NCBI RefSeq assembly: GCF_036241575.1
Contig: NZ_CP108455.1
Coordinates: 3,468,001-3,532,000 of the forward strand
DNA length: 64,000 nucleotides
Reading direction: 5' to 3'
Origin: Streptomyces sp. NBC_01267
Lineage (GTDB): Bacteria; Actinomycetota; Actinomycetes; Streptomycetales; Streptomycetaceae
The position numbers and the translations under genes were made by a program. The notes under the pieces are model-generated. The model was not told where the DNA came from. It did not search any database and was given only the letters and a program-made list of their open reading frames with translations. Shown here piece by piece: positions 1 through 10,564 of the stretch (position 1 is its first letter; each line of letters starts with the position of its first letter).

Positions 1-297
<297 letters not shown>

Positions 298-334
298 GCT
301 CGTGGTGTCTCCATCTGTGTACGCGGGCGGCTTC

Positions 335-415
335 GCGGTCTGCGTCTACGTCGGCTTCGCGGTCTGCATCTACGTCTGCGTCGGCGTCTGCGTCTGCATC
401 TACGTCTGTGTCGGT
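335..415. repeat. Short imperfect tandem repeat upstream of the UvrA-like gene
   Basis: The tract repeats variants of GTCTGCGTCTACGTC and GTCTGCATCTACGTC five or six times in the leader of the UvrA-like gene. It is a pyrimidine/purine-biased simple repeat, probably prone to slippage. No gene is supported in it. Confidence 0.6.
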
Positions 416-481
416 GGCTCCGGTCGTGAGCCGGTGCCCGGTGTCGCACGACGACGCCGGGCACCGCAGCGGGATCGGACC

Positions 482-838
482 CTACCGGTCCTCGAGCACT
501 CCGAGAACATTGCCGTCGGGGTCGGTGAAGGTGGCCACCAGGCGGCCCCCGCCGACATCGTGCGCGGCCTCCTTCACGGTGCCCCCCGCGGCGGTCACCT
601 CGGCGAGCTTCGCCTCGATGTCCGGCACGTGCCAGTAGGCCACCGGCCCGGTCATGCCCTGCGCCGCACCGCCCGGCACCAGCCCGATGTGCTGGCCCCC
701 GGCCTCGAAGCCGACGTAGTACTCCGCGTCGGCCACCGGCTCCACGCCGAGCAGGGCGGCGTACACCGCTTTGGCCTTCGCCAGGTCGGACACGGGGTGC
801 AGGACGGTCTTGATCCCCTGAGTGGAAGAGCTGGTCAT
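482..838 (-). CDS. VOC (glyoxalase/bleomycin-resistance fold) protein
   Basis: A 118-residue single-domain vicinal-oxygen-chelate protein. The start MTSSSTQGIK is set by AGGAG about 8 nt upstream of the ATG at 838; a longer reading upstream lacks support. It has the usual VOC landmarks: an opening strand with VLHPVSDLAKAKAVYAALLG, a central YVGFEAGG strand, and the closing F(T)DPDGNVLGVLE motif whose Glu is the typical metal ligand. Members include dioxygenases, glyoxalase I and antibiotic-binding proteins, so the substrate cannot be called. It stands alone between the UvrA-like gene and a 370-bp gap. Confidence 0.85.
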   Translation of the reverse strand: MTSSSTQGIKTVLHPVSDLAKAKAVYAALLGVEPVADAEYYVGFEAGGQHIGLVPGGAAQGMTGPVAYWHVPDIEAKLAEVTAAGGTVKEAAHDVGGGRLVATFTDPDGNVLGVLEDR

Positions 839-1205
839 GGTCGTCACTCCTGAAGTCTTGGGCGGTCGTTTCCCCTGCATTTCAAGCTACGGGCGGGGCG
901 CGGGTTCCGCTTCTCCATTCCTGACCGGTCAGGGCGCGGGCGGATCCCGGAGCGACTCGGGCGGGGACGGGGCCCATGCGCATCCGTCGGTCACACCGGG
1001 CGTTCAGCTGTGGCCAGGAACGGCCGGGCGGGCTCTTCGGCTCCGATGTCCAGGAGGTGCAGCCCGGTGGCGGGTCCGCCGGGCCGTGCCCGGGGCCAGA
1101 GGTGGTGTTGGGAGAGCGTTCGGCATCCGGTACCCGGCGCGCAATTCTGCGGTCGTGGAGTGATCCCTAGGGTGAGCCGTTCGAATATTCAGCATAGGAG
1201 CGGAA
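839..1205. other. Intergenic region between divergent VOC and metallophosphoesterase genes
   Basis: These 367 bases should hold two divergent promoters. I see no gene. Possible reading frames here are GC-rich shadows with no ribosome-binding site. The only clear signal is TAGGAG, 7 nt before the ATG at 1206, which serves the metallophosphoesterase. Confidence 0.5.
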
Positions 1206-3272
1206 ATGCACAGTTCTCCCGCAGGCGGCAACGCCGGTGGCGCCGGACCGATACCTGTGGCGGCCCTGGAGGCGGACCGGGATGCGGGGACTGGGCACAA
1301 CGGGCCCGGCGAGCACCGGTCCGGGTGCGCGTGCCCGCGCACCGCGGACCTCGACGGGAACGGCGTCGCCGCGTCCAGCCGTCGCACCTTCCTGCACCGG
1401 GCCGGTGTGCTCGGCGCCGGTGCGACCACTGCGGGGCTGCTGGGTTCGGCGCCCGCGTACGCGTCCGGCCCGAGCGGCAAGCACGAGGACCCGTACGACG
1501 TGACCACGACGGCTCACTCACCGCGCGGCAAGTGGAGCCCGGACCCGGACGATCCGCGGTTCACCGTCGTCGTGATGCCCGACACGCAGTACATGTTCGA
1601 TCAGGACCGCATCCACCCGGCGCCGATGGAGGCGTCGTTCCGGTACGTCCTCGACCCGAAGGGCCGCGCGAACGGCCACGACGAGAACATCGTGTTCCTG
1701 GCCCACCTCGGCGACGTGACCCAGAACGGTCTCCCCGAGGAGTACGCCGCGGTGACGAAGGTGTTCGACATGCTGGACCGGGCGGGCGCCTCCTACAGCG
1801 TGCTGGCCGGCAACCACGACGTCCACGACGACGACCAGCGGGGCGCCACCCCGTACCTGGACACCTTCAGCCCGAAGCGGGCCAGGAAGACACCCGGCTA
1901 CCACTCCTCCAGCCCCGACGGGTACAACACCGCCCACATCTTCAGGGCGGGCAGCCGCAAGTGGATGCTCCTGTCGCTGGACTGGCGCCTGTCGGACAAG
2001 GGCTTCGCGTGGGCCAACGCGGTCATCGCGGCCGATCCGACGCTGCCGGTGATCGTGACCACCCACGAGATCGTCGGCGCCGACGACGGCGGCGAGGCCG
2101 AACTGTCCGACTACGGGCACCAGTTGTGGGACCGGCTGATCAAGGACAACGACCAGATCTTCCTGACCCTCAACGGGCACTACTGGCCGCCCGGCAGCAC
2201 GGTCCTGAAGAACAGCGCGGGCAACGACGTGCACCTGCACATCACCAACTACCAGGACCGGTACTACGGCGGCTCCGGCATGATCCGCTCGTACCGCTTC
2301 GACCTCAACCGCGGCACGATCGACGTCGCCACCTTCTCCCCGTGGGTCCGCGAGCTGGCGGCGAAGAACGAGCTGAACGCCCTCGCCGCGAAGGAGATCG
2401 AACTGACCTCGAAGGTCGACTACTTCTCGATGGAGATCGACTTCGACCAGCGCTTCGCCGGGTTCGCGCCCGTACCGCCCCGCAAGGCCCGGCCGGCCCG
2501 GCGGATGCTGCTGCCCGGCACGCTCGCCTACTGGCGGTTCGACGAGGGCGGCGCCGCCGGACGCGATGTCGCCCCCGGCACGGTCGTCAAGGACCAGACG
2601 GGCAAGGGCAACGACCTCGTCCTGTGCACCGTGCCCGGCACCCCGGCACACGCGCTCACCTGGACCGGTGACCACCACCCGGACCAGCCCGGCCACGCCG
2701 GTCTGGTCTTCGCGGGCGGGGGCAAGCCGGCCAGCGGGGTGTACCTGCAGACGGTCGACAAGGCACCGGTCAACCGTGAGACGTTCGCGCACGGCTACAC
2801 CTTCGAGGTGTTCTTCAAGGTGCCCGCCGACTGGGACGGGGACCGCAACGGCTGGTCGTCGATGCTCAGCCGCGTGGGCAGCGCGGGCCGGGCGGGCAAG
2901 AACGGCCCCTCCGCCACCGCGGAGGAGCCCGTCCTCGCCCTCAGCCTGTCCACCGGCATCGAGCTGCAGTGGAACGCCTACCCGCTCAACCGGAACGGGC
3001 CGACGACCGCCTGGAGCCACCTGCTGCAGAAGGAGCAGTGGTGGCACGTCGCCGTCGCCAACGACGGGCGGACCAGCAAGCTCTACGTCAACGGCTGCGA
3101 AGAGGGCCGCAACCCCGCCGGCGCCGCCGTCGGCCTGACCACCCTCAACATGCCGTTCCTGCTCGGCGGTTACCAGTGGGACGGTGCGCTCGACCAGGTC
3201 TTCCACGGCACCATCGGCGATGTCCGCATCACCGGCCGGGCCCTCGAACCGGGCGAGTTCATGAACGCCTAG
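1206..3272 (+). CDS. Tat-exported metallophosphoesterase with C-terminal LamG-like domain
   Basis: 688 residues. A long N-terminal region ends in a twin-arginine signal, SRRTFLHRAG (SRR at 58-60), a hydrophobic stretch and a likely cut after APAYA near residue 86. The calcineurin-like phosphoesterase core follows, with metal-ligand motifs PDTQYM, GDVTQN, GNHDVHDDD and TTHEIVG; a late NGHYW replaces the usual GHxH. From about residue 460 there is a LamG/concanavalin-type domain, common as a carbohydrate- or wall-binding module. It is probably an extracellular phosphodiesterase or phosphatase; the substrate is unknown. The start has GGAG 7 nt upstream. A strong hairpin separates it from convergent groEL. 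Confidence 0.9.
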   Translation: MHSSPAGGNAGGAGPIPVAALEADRDAGTGHNGPGEHRSGCACPRTADLDGNGVAASSRRTFLHRAGVLGAGATTAGLLGSAPAYASGPSGKHEDPYDVTTTAHSPRGKWSPDPDDPRFTVVVMPDTQYMFDQDRIHPAPMEASFRYVLDPKGRANGHDENIVFLAHLGDVTQNGLPEEYAAVTKVFDMLDRAGASYSVLAGNHDVHDDDQRGATPYLDTFSPKRARKTPGYHSSSPDGYNTAHIFRAGSRKWMLLSLDWRLSDKGFAWANAVIAADPTLPVIVTTHEIVGADDGGEAELSDYGHQLWDRLIKDNDQIFLTLNGHYWPPGSTVLKNSAGNDVHLHITNYQDRYYGGSGMIRSYRFDLNRGTIDVATFSPWVRELAAKNELNALAAKEIELTSKVDYFSMEIDFDQRFAGFAPVPPRKARPARRMLLPGTLAYWRFDEGGAAGRDVAPGTVVKDQTGKGNDLVLCTVPGTPAHALTWTGDHHPDQPGHAGLVFAGGGKPASGVYLQTVDKAPVNRETFAHGYTFEVFFKVPADWDGDRNGWSSMLSRVGSAGRAGKNGPSATAEEPVLALSLSTGIELQWNAYPLNRNGPTTAWSHLLQKEQWWHVAVANDGRTSKLYVNGCEEGRNPAGAAVGLTTLNMPFLLGGYQWDGALDQVFHGTIGDVRITGRALEPGEFMNA

Positions 3273-3330
3273 GCCGTGTGCACTCCTCGGTGAGATGCAC
3301 ACACGCCTGGGTGAGGTCCGGCGGAAACGC

Positions 3331-3372
3331 CCGAGGGCGGTACCCCTGTGAAAACAGGGGTACCGCCCTCGG
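3331..3372. terminator. Bidirectional hairpin between metallophosphoesterase and groEL
   Basis: A perfect 18-bp inverted repeat (3331-3348 with 3355-3372) around a 6-nt TGAAAA loop. It lies between two convergent genes and probably stops transcription from both sides. There is no T-run, as is common in high-GC actinobacteria. Confidence 0.85.
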
Positions 3373-3404
3373 TTCGTACAGCGATGGAGCTACTGAGCCG
3401 GGGC

Positions 3405-5063
<1,659 letters not shown>

Positions 5064-5170
5064 TCAGACCTGGCGGCGCCCGCGACGGACGGCCTGCGTG
5101 CCTGGTGGTTCCTTGCCCCACCTGGCCTGCGGGCCTCGCCAACCCGGTCTTTCTGTCACTCTCACTGGGA

Positions 5171-5214
5171 GAGTGCTAACGCAATGATTAGCACTCGACC
5201 CCCTTGAGTGCAAG
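5171..5214 (-). promoter_or_regulatory. CIRCE operator with an extra half-site upstream of groEL2
   Basis: TTAGCACTC (5188-5196), a 9-nt spacer and GAGTGCAAG (5206-5214) form a standard CIRCE with one degenerate arm. A further perfect half-site GAGTGCTAA lies at 5171-5179, 8 nt from the central half. On the groEL strand a TTGCAC -35 candidate sits inside the first arm, with a TAATCA-like -10 17 nt on, so HrcA binding would cover the promoter. Confidence 0.9.
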
Positions 5215-5249
5215 CGCCTTCAAGGATCCGTGGACGCGCGCGGACGCAC

Positions 5250-5286
5250 GAGAGGCCCGTACCCCGCTGTGGGGTACGGGCCTCTC
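5250..5286 (-). terminator. Terminator of the cold-shock gene
   Basis: A 16-bp perfect stem (5250-5265 with 5271-5286) and a 5-nt loop, 35 nt downstream of the cold-shock stop codon and just before the groEL promoter. It insulates the two leftward genes. Confidence 0.85.
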
Positions 5287-5321
5287 GGCGTGAGTGCGTC
5301 GGTGGCCGATCGCGCCTTGGA

Positions 5322-5525
5322 TCAGACGGCGAGTTTGACCATGTCCGCCTGCGGACCCTTCTGGCCCTGCGAGATCTCGAACTCAACTCGCTGACCCTCT
5401 TCAAGGGTGCGGTAGCCGTCCATCTGAATCGCGCTGTAGTGGACGAAAACATCCGCACCACCGTCGACCGCGATGAAGCCGTACCCCTTCTCCGCGTTGA
5501 ACCACTTGACGGTGCCCTGAGCCAT
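5322..5525 (-). CDS. Cold-shock domain protein (CspA family)
   Basis: 67 residues, the normal length for a single cold-shock domain. It has both nucleic-acid-binding motifs: RNP1 as KGYGFIAV and RNP2 as VFVHYSAI. The beginning [14 protein letters not shown] is typical, and upstream in-frame residues are not supported. It binds single-stranded RNA or DNA and acts as an RNA chaperone. The actinobacterial [11 protein letters not shown] segment near the C-terminus is present. The leader of several hundred bases may carry RNA-level control, as in other csp genes, but I see no specific structure. Confidence 0.97.
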   Translation of the reverse strand: MAQGTVKWFNAEKGYGFIAVDGGADVFVHYSAIQMDGYRTLEEGQRVEFEISQGQKGPQADMVKLAV

Positions 5526-5851
5526 GCCTAACTCCCCTATAACTGGCCCTTGCAGAGGCCCGCACTCCGCGGGACCCGGGTCAGACCTTGCGCCGGAGCG
5601 CGTCGACCGCGGCTGAATGTATCTGCCCAACTGCCCTCTGCAACAGGTCAATCGGACGAGAATTCTGTGCATGGCCGAACGCCCCATTGGGCGGATTTCC
5701 GGGGATCCTCGGGCAAGTCAGGCCAGGCAAAGGGCACTTACGACGCAAAGGGATCCAACACTTTGCCCACAGCTTGTCGCGTTCTCATATGCGCGCGGCA
5801 CGGACGATCAAGGGGGCTGCCCCAACTCTACCCCGTTCAACCCTACGGAAT
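5526..5851. other. Long leader/promoter region of the cold-shock gene
   Basis: About 330 bases with no supported gene, between the cold-shock start and the carrier-protein terminator. It is less GC-rich than the flanks around 5620-5850, as expected for a promoter and 5' leader. Confidence 0.5.
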
Positions 5852-5884
5852 TGCCCCCTCCGCTTCGTTCGCGGAGGGGGCAAC
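5852..5884 (-). terminator. Terminator after the ThiS/MoaD-like gene
   Basis: A 13-bp perfect stem (5852-5864 with 5872-5884) around TTCGTTC, about 20 nt past the stop of the carrier gene. It probably ends the thrC-carrier transcript. Confidence 0.8.
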
Positions 5885-5905
5885 AGGAAGACGGTGGGGG
5901 CTTGC

Positions 5906-6181
5906 TCAGCCGCCGGCGACGGCCGGGATGATCGAGATGCCCGCGCCGTCCGGCGTGGCCGTCTCCAGGCCCTGCTCGAAGCGGACGTCGTCGTCGTTCA
6001 CGTACACGTTCACGAAGCGGCGCAGCTTGCCCTGGTCGTCCAGGACGCGGGCCGCGATGCCCGTGTGGTTCTTCTCCAGGTCGGCGATGACCTCGGAGAG
6101 GGTGCCGCCGTCGGCGGCGACCTCGGCCTGGCCGCCGGTGTACGTACGGAGGATGGTGGGGATGCGGACCTTGACGCTCAT
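5906..6181 (-). CDS. ThiS/MoaD-family sulfur-carrier protein (CysO-like)
   Basis: 91 residues with a beta-grasp fold pattern and the diagnostic C-terminal Gly-Gly (ends IIPAVAGG), which is adenylated and thiocarboxylated in this family. The sequence type (VNVYVNDDDVRF, then a short loop to the tail) resembles actinobacterial CysO, the sulfur donor for cysteine synthesis with CysM. Here it follows threonine synthase by 98 bp on the same strand instead of a cysM, so CysO function is inference and a MoaD-like role cannot be excluded. Co-transcription would place it under the SAM riboswitch of thrC. Confidence 0.85.
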   Translation of the reverse strand: MSVKVRIPTILRTYTGGQAEVAADGGTLSEVIADLEKNHTGIAARVLDDQGKLRRFVNVYVNDDDVRFEQGLETATPDGAGISIIPAVAGG

Positions 6182-6194
6182 GCGGGTTGCCTTC

Positions 6195-6275
6195 CAGGAG
6201 TCGGGTGGCGGGGTGCGGGACGGACGGGACCGGCGGGACCGGCGGGAGGGGCGGGAGGGGCGGCCGGGGGCCGCA
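6195..6275. repeat. G-rich tandem repeat between thrC and the carrier gene
   Basis: Repeats of GGGACCGGC and then GGGAGGGGC on the plus strand. On the transcribed strand this becomes C-rich, probably a low-structure spacer inside the operon. Confidence 0.45.
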
Positions 6276-6279
6276 GACC

Positions 6280-7593
6280 TCAGCTCTTCGCCAGTCCGGC
6301 CTCGCGGAACGCGTCCAGGGTCGGACGGATCGTCGCGGTGGGGCCGGACGTCGGCGCGACCGCGTCCAGCGTCTTGAGGCCGTCGCCGGTGTTGAGCACG
6401 ACGGTGCTGAGCGCCGGGTCGAGCAGCCCGGCTTCGAGCAGCTTCTTCGTCACCCCGACCGTCACCCCGCCCGCGGTCTCCGCGAAGATGCCCTCGGTCC
6501 GGGCCAGCAGCTTGATCGCGTCGACGATCTGCTCGTCGTCGACGTCCTCGACCGCGCCGCCGGTACGCCGGGCGATGTCCAGGACGTACGGCCCGTCCGC
6601 CGGGTTCCCGATGGCCAGGGACTTGGCGATGGTGTTCGGCTTCTGCGGCCGTACGACGTCCTGTCCGGCCTTGAACGCGGTGGAGACCGGCGAGCAGCCC
6701 TCCGCCTGCGCCCCGAAGATCCGGTACGGCTTGTCCTCGACCAGACCGAGCTTGATCAGCTCCTGGAGCCCCTTGTCGATCTTCGTGAGCTGCGATCCCG
6801 AGGCGATCGGGATGACGATCTGGTCCGGCAGCTGCCAGCCGAGCTGCTCGCAGATCTCGTACGCCAGGGTCTTGGAGCCCTCGCCGTAGTACGGGCGGAG
6901 GTTGACGTTGACGAAGCCCCAGCCCTCGCCGATCGGGTCACCGATCAGCTCGGAGCAGAAGCGGTTGACGTCGTCGTAGTTGCCCTCGATGCCGACCAGC
7001 TCACCGCCGTACACCGCGGCCATGACGACCTTGCCCTGCTCCAGGTCGTGCGGGATGAACACGCAGGAGCGGAAGCCGGCGCGGGCGGCGGCGGCGCCCA
7101 CCGCACCGGCCAGGTTGCCGGTCGACGAGCAGGAGAGCGTGGTGAAGCCGAAGGCGCGGGCGGCCTCGACGGCGATGGCGACGACGCGGTCCTTGAAGGA
7201 GTGCGTCGGATTGCCCGAGTCGTCCTTGATGTGCAGGCCACCGGTGATGCCCAGCTCGCGGGCCAGGTTGTCGGCCTTGACGAGCTTGGTGAAGCCGGGG
7301 TTGAGGCTGGGGTGCGAGGCCACGTCGGCGGGGACGGGCAGCAGCGGGGCGTAGCGCCAGATGTTGTTCGGCCCGGCCTCGATGCGCTTCTTCAGCTCGT
7401 CGGGGGAGCCGCTCGGCAGGTCGTACGCCACTTCGAGCGGCCCGAAACAGGACGCGCAGGCGAACAGGGGGCCCAGCGGGAAACGCTCTCCGCACTCGCG
7501 GCAGGAAAGAGCGGCGGCGGGTCCGAGATCCACGGTGTCCGAAGCGGTCCCGGCGTTCTCGGAGGTGGTGCTTGCGACAGTCGGCACAGTCAT
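6280..7593 (-). CDS. thrC: Threonine synthase
   Basis: 437 residues, a PLP fold type II enzyme converting O-phosphohomoserine to threonine. Residues 31-49 carry a rubredoxin-like Cys knuckle (C31, C34, C46, C49) seen in this subgroup. The PLP lysine is K134 in NPTHSFKDR. SSTGNLAG and the late VVLNTGDGLK fit the phosphate-binding and C-terminal family blocks. It sits first in a two-gene leftward unit with the ThiS/MoaD-like carrier. A SAM-I riboswitch occupies its leader, tying expression to methionine/SAM status, plausible because phosphohomoserine is the branch point between threonine and methionine. Confidence 0.96.
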   Translation of the reverse strand: MTVPTVASTTSENAGTASDTVDLGPAAALSCRECGERFPLGPLFACASCFGPLEVAYDLPSGSPDELKKRIEAGPNNIWRYAPLLPVPADVASHPSLNPGFTKLVKADNLARELGITGGLHIKDDSGNPTHSFKDRVVAIAVEAARAFGFTTLSCSSTGNLAGAVGAAAARAGFRSCVFIPHDLEQGKVVMAAVYGGELVGIEGNYDDVNRFCSELIGDPIGEGWGFVNVNLRPYYGEGSKTLAYEICEQLGWQLPDQIVIPIASGSQLTKIDKGLQELIKLGLVEDKPYRIFGAQAEGCSPVSTAFKAGQDVVRPQKPNTIAKSLAIGNPADGPYVLDIARRTGGAVEDVDDEQIVDAIKLLARTEGIFAETAGGVTVGVTKKLLEAGLLDPALSTVVLNTGDGLKTLDAVAPTSGPTATIRPTLDAFREAGLAKS

Positions 7594-7639
7594 GCTGGCG
7601 AGGTCCTCTCCTCATCTTCCTCGCGACGTACTTCGCCGC

Positions 7640-7740
7640 AAGACGGAATTGGCACCTTCCCCACCATGACCTCGCGGTCGGCAGGAGGGTTGCCGGGACT
7701 TCAACGGGCCGTTCCCTCAGTCCCTCTGGATGAGCGCTTA
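7640..7740 (-). promoter_or_regulatory. SAM-I (S-box) riboswitch in the thrC leader
   Basis: Read on the minus strand, the leader holds the S-box core in order: CATCCAGAGGGACTG, GGCCCGTTGAAGTCCCGGCA, ACC with a variable P3 arm, then GGTGCCAATTCC. These are the conserved blocks of the SAM-I aptamer (kink-turn, pseudoknot and P3/P4 junction). P1 closes with sequences near 7630 and 7740. About 45 bases separate it from the thrC start, so translational control or a short expression platform is more likely than a long terminator. Control at thrC rather than a methionine gene is the notable point. Confidence 0.92.
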
Positions 7741-7891
7741 TGACTCCGGGCCACGAGGCCCGGGTGTTTGTCAGCGAGCTGACCCCCGGCATGCGACGGT
7801 CATTCGCGTTGTTCAAGACTGTAACCGAAGGCAAGGACGGTTGAGATAGTCGTCCGAACCGCGAGATGGCTCACAGTCAAGGAGACGCGCC

Positions 7892-8830
7892 GTGCTGGAT
7901 GAGGTGGACCGCTGGCTGACCAGGCGTTCCTGGTCGGCGGCCGATCGCCCGCTGGACCGGCTGACCGCCGCCAAACGGGGCGTCGGAGTGAGTGTCGTGC
8001 TCCCCGCGCTCAACGAGGAGGCGACGGTCGGCGCGATCGTCAGGACCATCCGGCGCGAGCTGATGGAGGCCGTGCCGCTGGTCGACGAGCTGGTCGTCAT
8101 CGACTCCGGTTCCACCGACCGCACGGCCGAGGAGGCCGCCGCGGCGGGCGCACGGGTGGTGCACCGGGACGAGATCCTGCCGCGCATTCCGGCCGTCCCC
8201 GGCAAGGGCGAGGTGCTGTGGCGCTCACTGCTGGTGACCGGCGGCGACATCGTCTGCTTCGTCGACGCCGACCTCAGGGACTTCTCGGCGGACTTCGTCT
8301 CGGGGATCGTCGGGCCGCTGCTGACCGACCCCGATGTGCAGTTCGTGAAGGCCATGTACGACCGGCCGCTCGGCGAGGAGCCGGGCCAGGGCGGGCGGGT
8401 GACCGAGCTGGTGGCCCGGCCGCTGCTCAACCTGCACTGGCCCCTGCTGGCCGGTTTCGTCCAGCCGCTCGGCGGTGAGTACGCGGTACGCCGCTCGCTC
8501 CTCGAACAGCTCCCCTTCCCCGTCGGTTACGGGGTCGAGCTGGGCCTGCTCGTCGACGCGCTGCACACGGTGGGGCTGGACGCCCTGGCCCAGGTCGACG
8601 TCGGCTCGCGCGTCCACCGCCACCAGGACGGGCTGGCGCTGGGGCGGATGGCCGCGGCGATCTACCGGACCGCGCAACTGCGGCTGTCGCGCGGGCACCT
8701 GGTGCGGCCCCGGCTCACCCAGTTCGAGCGGGGTCCGGGCGGCTTCACGCCCCGTACCTACACGGTGGACACGGAGGAACGGCCGCCGATGCGCGACATC
8801 GAGGAGTACGCGGCCCGGCGGGCGGCGTAG
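7892..8830 (+). CDS. gpgS: Glucosyl-3-phosphoglycerate synthase (GT81)
   Basis: 312 residues. A GT-A fold glycosyltransferase of the GpgS family: LPALNEEATV (39-48), the nucleotide-sugar DSGSTDRT (71-78), and the metal-binding DAD at 125-127 in VCFVDADLRD. The later LGGEYAVRR and GYGVELGLL match the acceptor site. It transfers glucose from a nucleotide sugar to 3-phosphoglycerate, the first step to glucosylglycerate and, in some actinobacteria, methylglucose polysaccharides. The start is GTG with GGAG 8 nt upstream. It is followed by otsA, so the neighbourhood concerns compatible solutes and sugar phosphates. Confidence 0.93.
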   Translation: MLDEVDRWLTRRSWSAADRPLDRLTAAKRGVGVSVVLPALNEEATVGAIVRTIRRELMEAVPLVDELVVIDSGSTDRTAEEAAAAGARVVHRDEILPRIPAVPGKGEVLWRSLLVTGGDIVCFVDADLRDFSADFVSGIVGPLLTDPDVQFVKAMYDRPLGEEPGQGGRVTELVARPLLNLHWPLLAGFVQPLGGEYAVRRSLLEQLPFPVGYGVELGLLVDALHTVGLDALAQVDVGSRVHRHQDGLALGRMAAAIYRTAQLRLSRGHLVRPRLTQFERGPGGFTPRTYTVDTEERPPMRDIEEYAARRAA

Positions 8831-8927
8831 GGCCTCTCGTCTGGATCACGCCGGGCTCACGGGGTGTGGCACGCACGCTTCGCCCGCCCGAGGTTTGCCC
8901 GCTTCCGGCGCGGGCTAGGTTCGCGTC

Positions 8928-10367
8928 ATGGCCTCTCCGCATGCCGCCCGTGTACATGCCGCCCGCGTCCTCGTCGCCTCCAACCGGGGGCCCGTCTCGT
9001 ACACCCTCCGTGACGACGGCGAGCTGGAGGCCGCACGCGGTGGCGGCGGGCTCGTCTCCGGGCTCTCCGCGATCGAGGGCGACACCGACTCCCTCTGGGT
9101 GTGTGCCGCGCTCGGTGACGGTGACCGTGCGGCAGTCCGGCGCGGGTTCGGCGAGGACGGTGTGCGGATGCTCGACATCGACGCCGAGGTGCACGCCGCC
9201 GCGTACAACGGCATCGCCAACTCCGTGCTGTGGTTCGTCCACCACATGCTCTACCAGACGCCGCTGGAGCCCGTGTTCGACGTGGCGTTCCGGCGCCAGT
9301 GGGACGCGTACCGCACGTACAACCGCGCCTTCGCCGACGCGCTGGCCGCCGAGGCCGCCGACGGGGCCGCCGTGCTGGTGCAGGACTACCACCTGGCCCT
9401 GGTGCCCGGCATGCTGCGCGAGCTCCGGCCCGACCTGCGGATCTCGCACTTCTCGCACACCCCGTGGGCGCCGGTCGAGTACTTCCGGCTGCTGCCCGAC
9501 GACATCGGTGCGGAGCTGCTGCACGGCATCCTGGGCGCCGACCGGGCGGGATTCCTGACCCGGCGCTGGGCCGACGCCTTCGTCGCCTGCTGCACGGCGG
9601 TCGTGGGCGGCACCGGGGACACCGCGGTCTCGGTGCACGGCCTCGGCGCCGACGCCGACTTCCTGCGGGAGCGGTCCCACCGGCCGGACGTGGACGAACG
9701 GATGACGGCGCTGCGCGAGCGGATCGGCGGCGGTGGTGGTGAGAGTGCGGGGGACCGGAAGACGATCGTCCGGGTGGACCGCACCGAGCTGTCGAAGAAC
9801 ATCGTGCGCGGGCTGCTCGCCTTCCGGGAACTGCTCGACGCCCGGCCCGAGTGGCGCGGCCGGGTGGTGCACATGGCGTTCGCGTACCCGTCCCGGCAGG
9901 ACCTCGCGGTCTACCGCGACTACATGACCGAGGTGCGACGCGTCGCCGACGACATCAACTCCCGTTACGGGACGCCCGACTGGACCCCGGTCGCGCTCTA
10001 CCTGAAGGACGACTTCGCGCGCTCGCTGGCCGCGTACCGGCTGGCGGACGTCGCGCTCGTCAACCCGATCCGCGACGGGATGAACCTGGTCGCGAAGGAG
10101 GTCCCGGTCGTCTCGGACCACGGGTGCGCCCTGGTGCTCTCCCGGGAGGCGGGGGCGTACGAGGAGCTGGGCGACGACGCGATCACCGTGAACCCGTACG
10201 ACGTGAGCGCCACCGCCGACGCCCTGCACCGGGCGCTCACCATGCCGGACGCCGAACGCGCCGAGCGCACCGGCCGGCTGGCCGCCGCGGCGACCGCGCT
10301 GCCGCCGCAGCAGTGGTTCCTGGACCAGTTGAACGCGCTGACCTCGGGAGAGCAGGGCGGCGGCTGA
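8928..10367 (+). CDS. otsA: Trehalose-6-phosphate synthase (GT20)
   Basis: 479 residues, full length for bacterial OtsA. N-terminal VASNRGPVSY and GGGGLVSGL form the glucose-6-phosphate and donor loop. HFSHTPWAPVEYF, the VDRTELSKNIVRGL block and DGMNLVAKE follow in the GT20 order. It makes trehalose-6-phosphate from a nucleotide glucose (GDP-Glc in many actinobacteria) and glucose-6-phosphate. otsB lies 2.7 kb downstream on the other strand, separated by the YbaB/WXG-like genes, instead of directly adjacent. Confidence 0.96.
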   Translation: MASPHAARVHAARVLVASNRGPVSYTLRDDGELEAARGGGGLVSGLSAIEGDTDSLWVCAALGDGDRAAVRRGFGEDGVRMLDIDAEVHAAAYNGIANSVLWFVHHMLYQTPLEPVFDVAFRRQWDAYRTYNRAFADALAAEAADGAAVLVQDYHLALVPGMLRELRPDLRISHFSHTPWAPVEYFRLLPDDIGAELLHGILGADRAGFLTRRWADAFVACCTAVVGGTGDTAVSVHGLGADADFLRERSHRPDVDERMTALRERIGGGGGESAGDRKTIVRVDRTELSKNIVRGLLAFRELLDARPEWRGRVVHMAFAYPSRQDLAVYRDYMTEVRRVADDINSRYGTPDWTPVALYLKDDFARSLAAYRLADVALVNPIRDGMNLVAKEVPVVSDHGCALVLSREAGAYEELGDDAITVNPYDVSATADALHRALTMPDAERAERTGRLAAAATALPPQQWFLDQLNALTSGEQGGG

Positions 10368-10564
10368 CCTCGGGAGAACGGACGGGCGACTGACCGCGCG
10401 CGCTCGGGCCGGGACTCGGCGAACGCTCATGGAACGCCCTGAAATGCCCTGCGGATCAAGCACGCGTCAAAGATCTCCGGCGCCCCGGCCGGTGCCCTCC
10501 GCGCGCGCTTAGCGTGGTGCCGAATGCACCCGAGACGTGGGCGAACAGCAGGAGTGACCGAAGA

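Noticed and set aside
1518..3302. A 594-codon minus-strand frame opposite the metallophosphoesterase
   Set aside because: Antisense shadow; Val/Arg/Gly-rich, no ribosome-binding site, and the plus-strand gene has clear motifs.
5171..5196. The first two half-sites read alone as a CIRCE
   Set aside because: Their order is reversed (GAGTGCTAA then TTAGCACTC). The correct CIRCE order is formed by the second and third half-sites.
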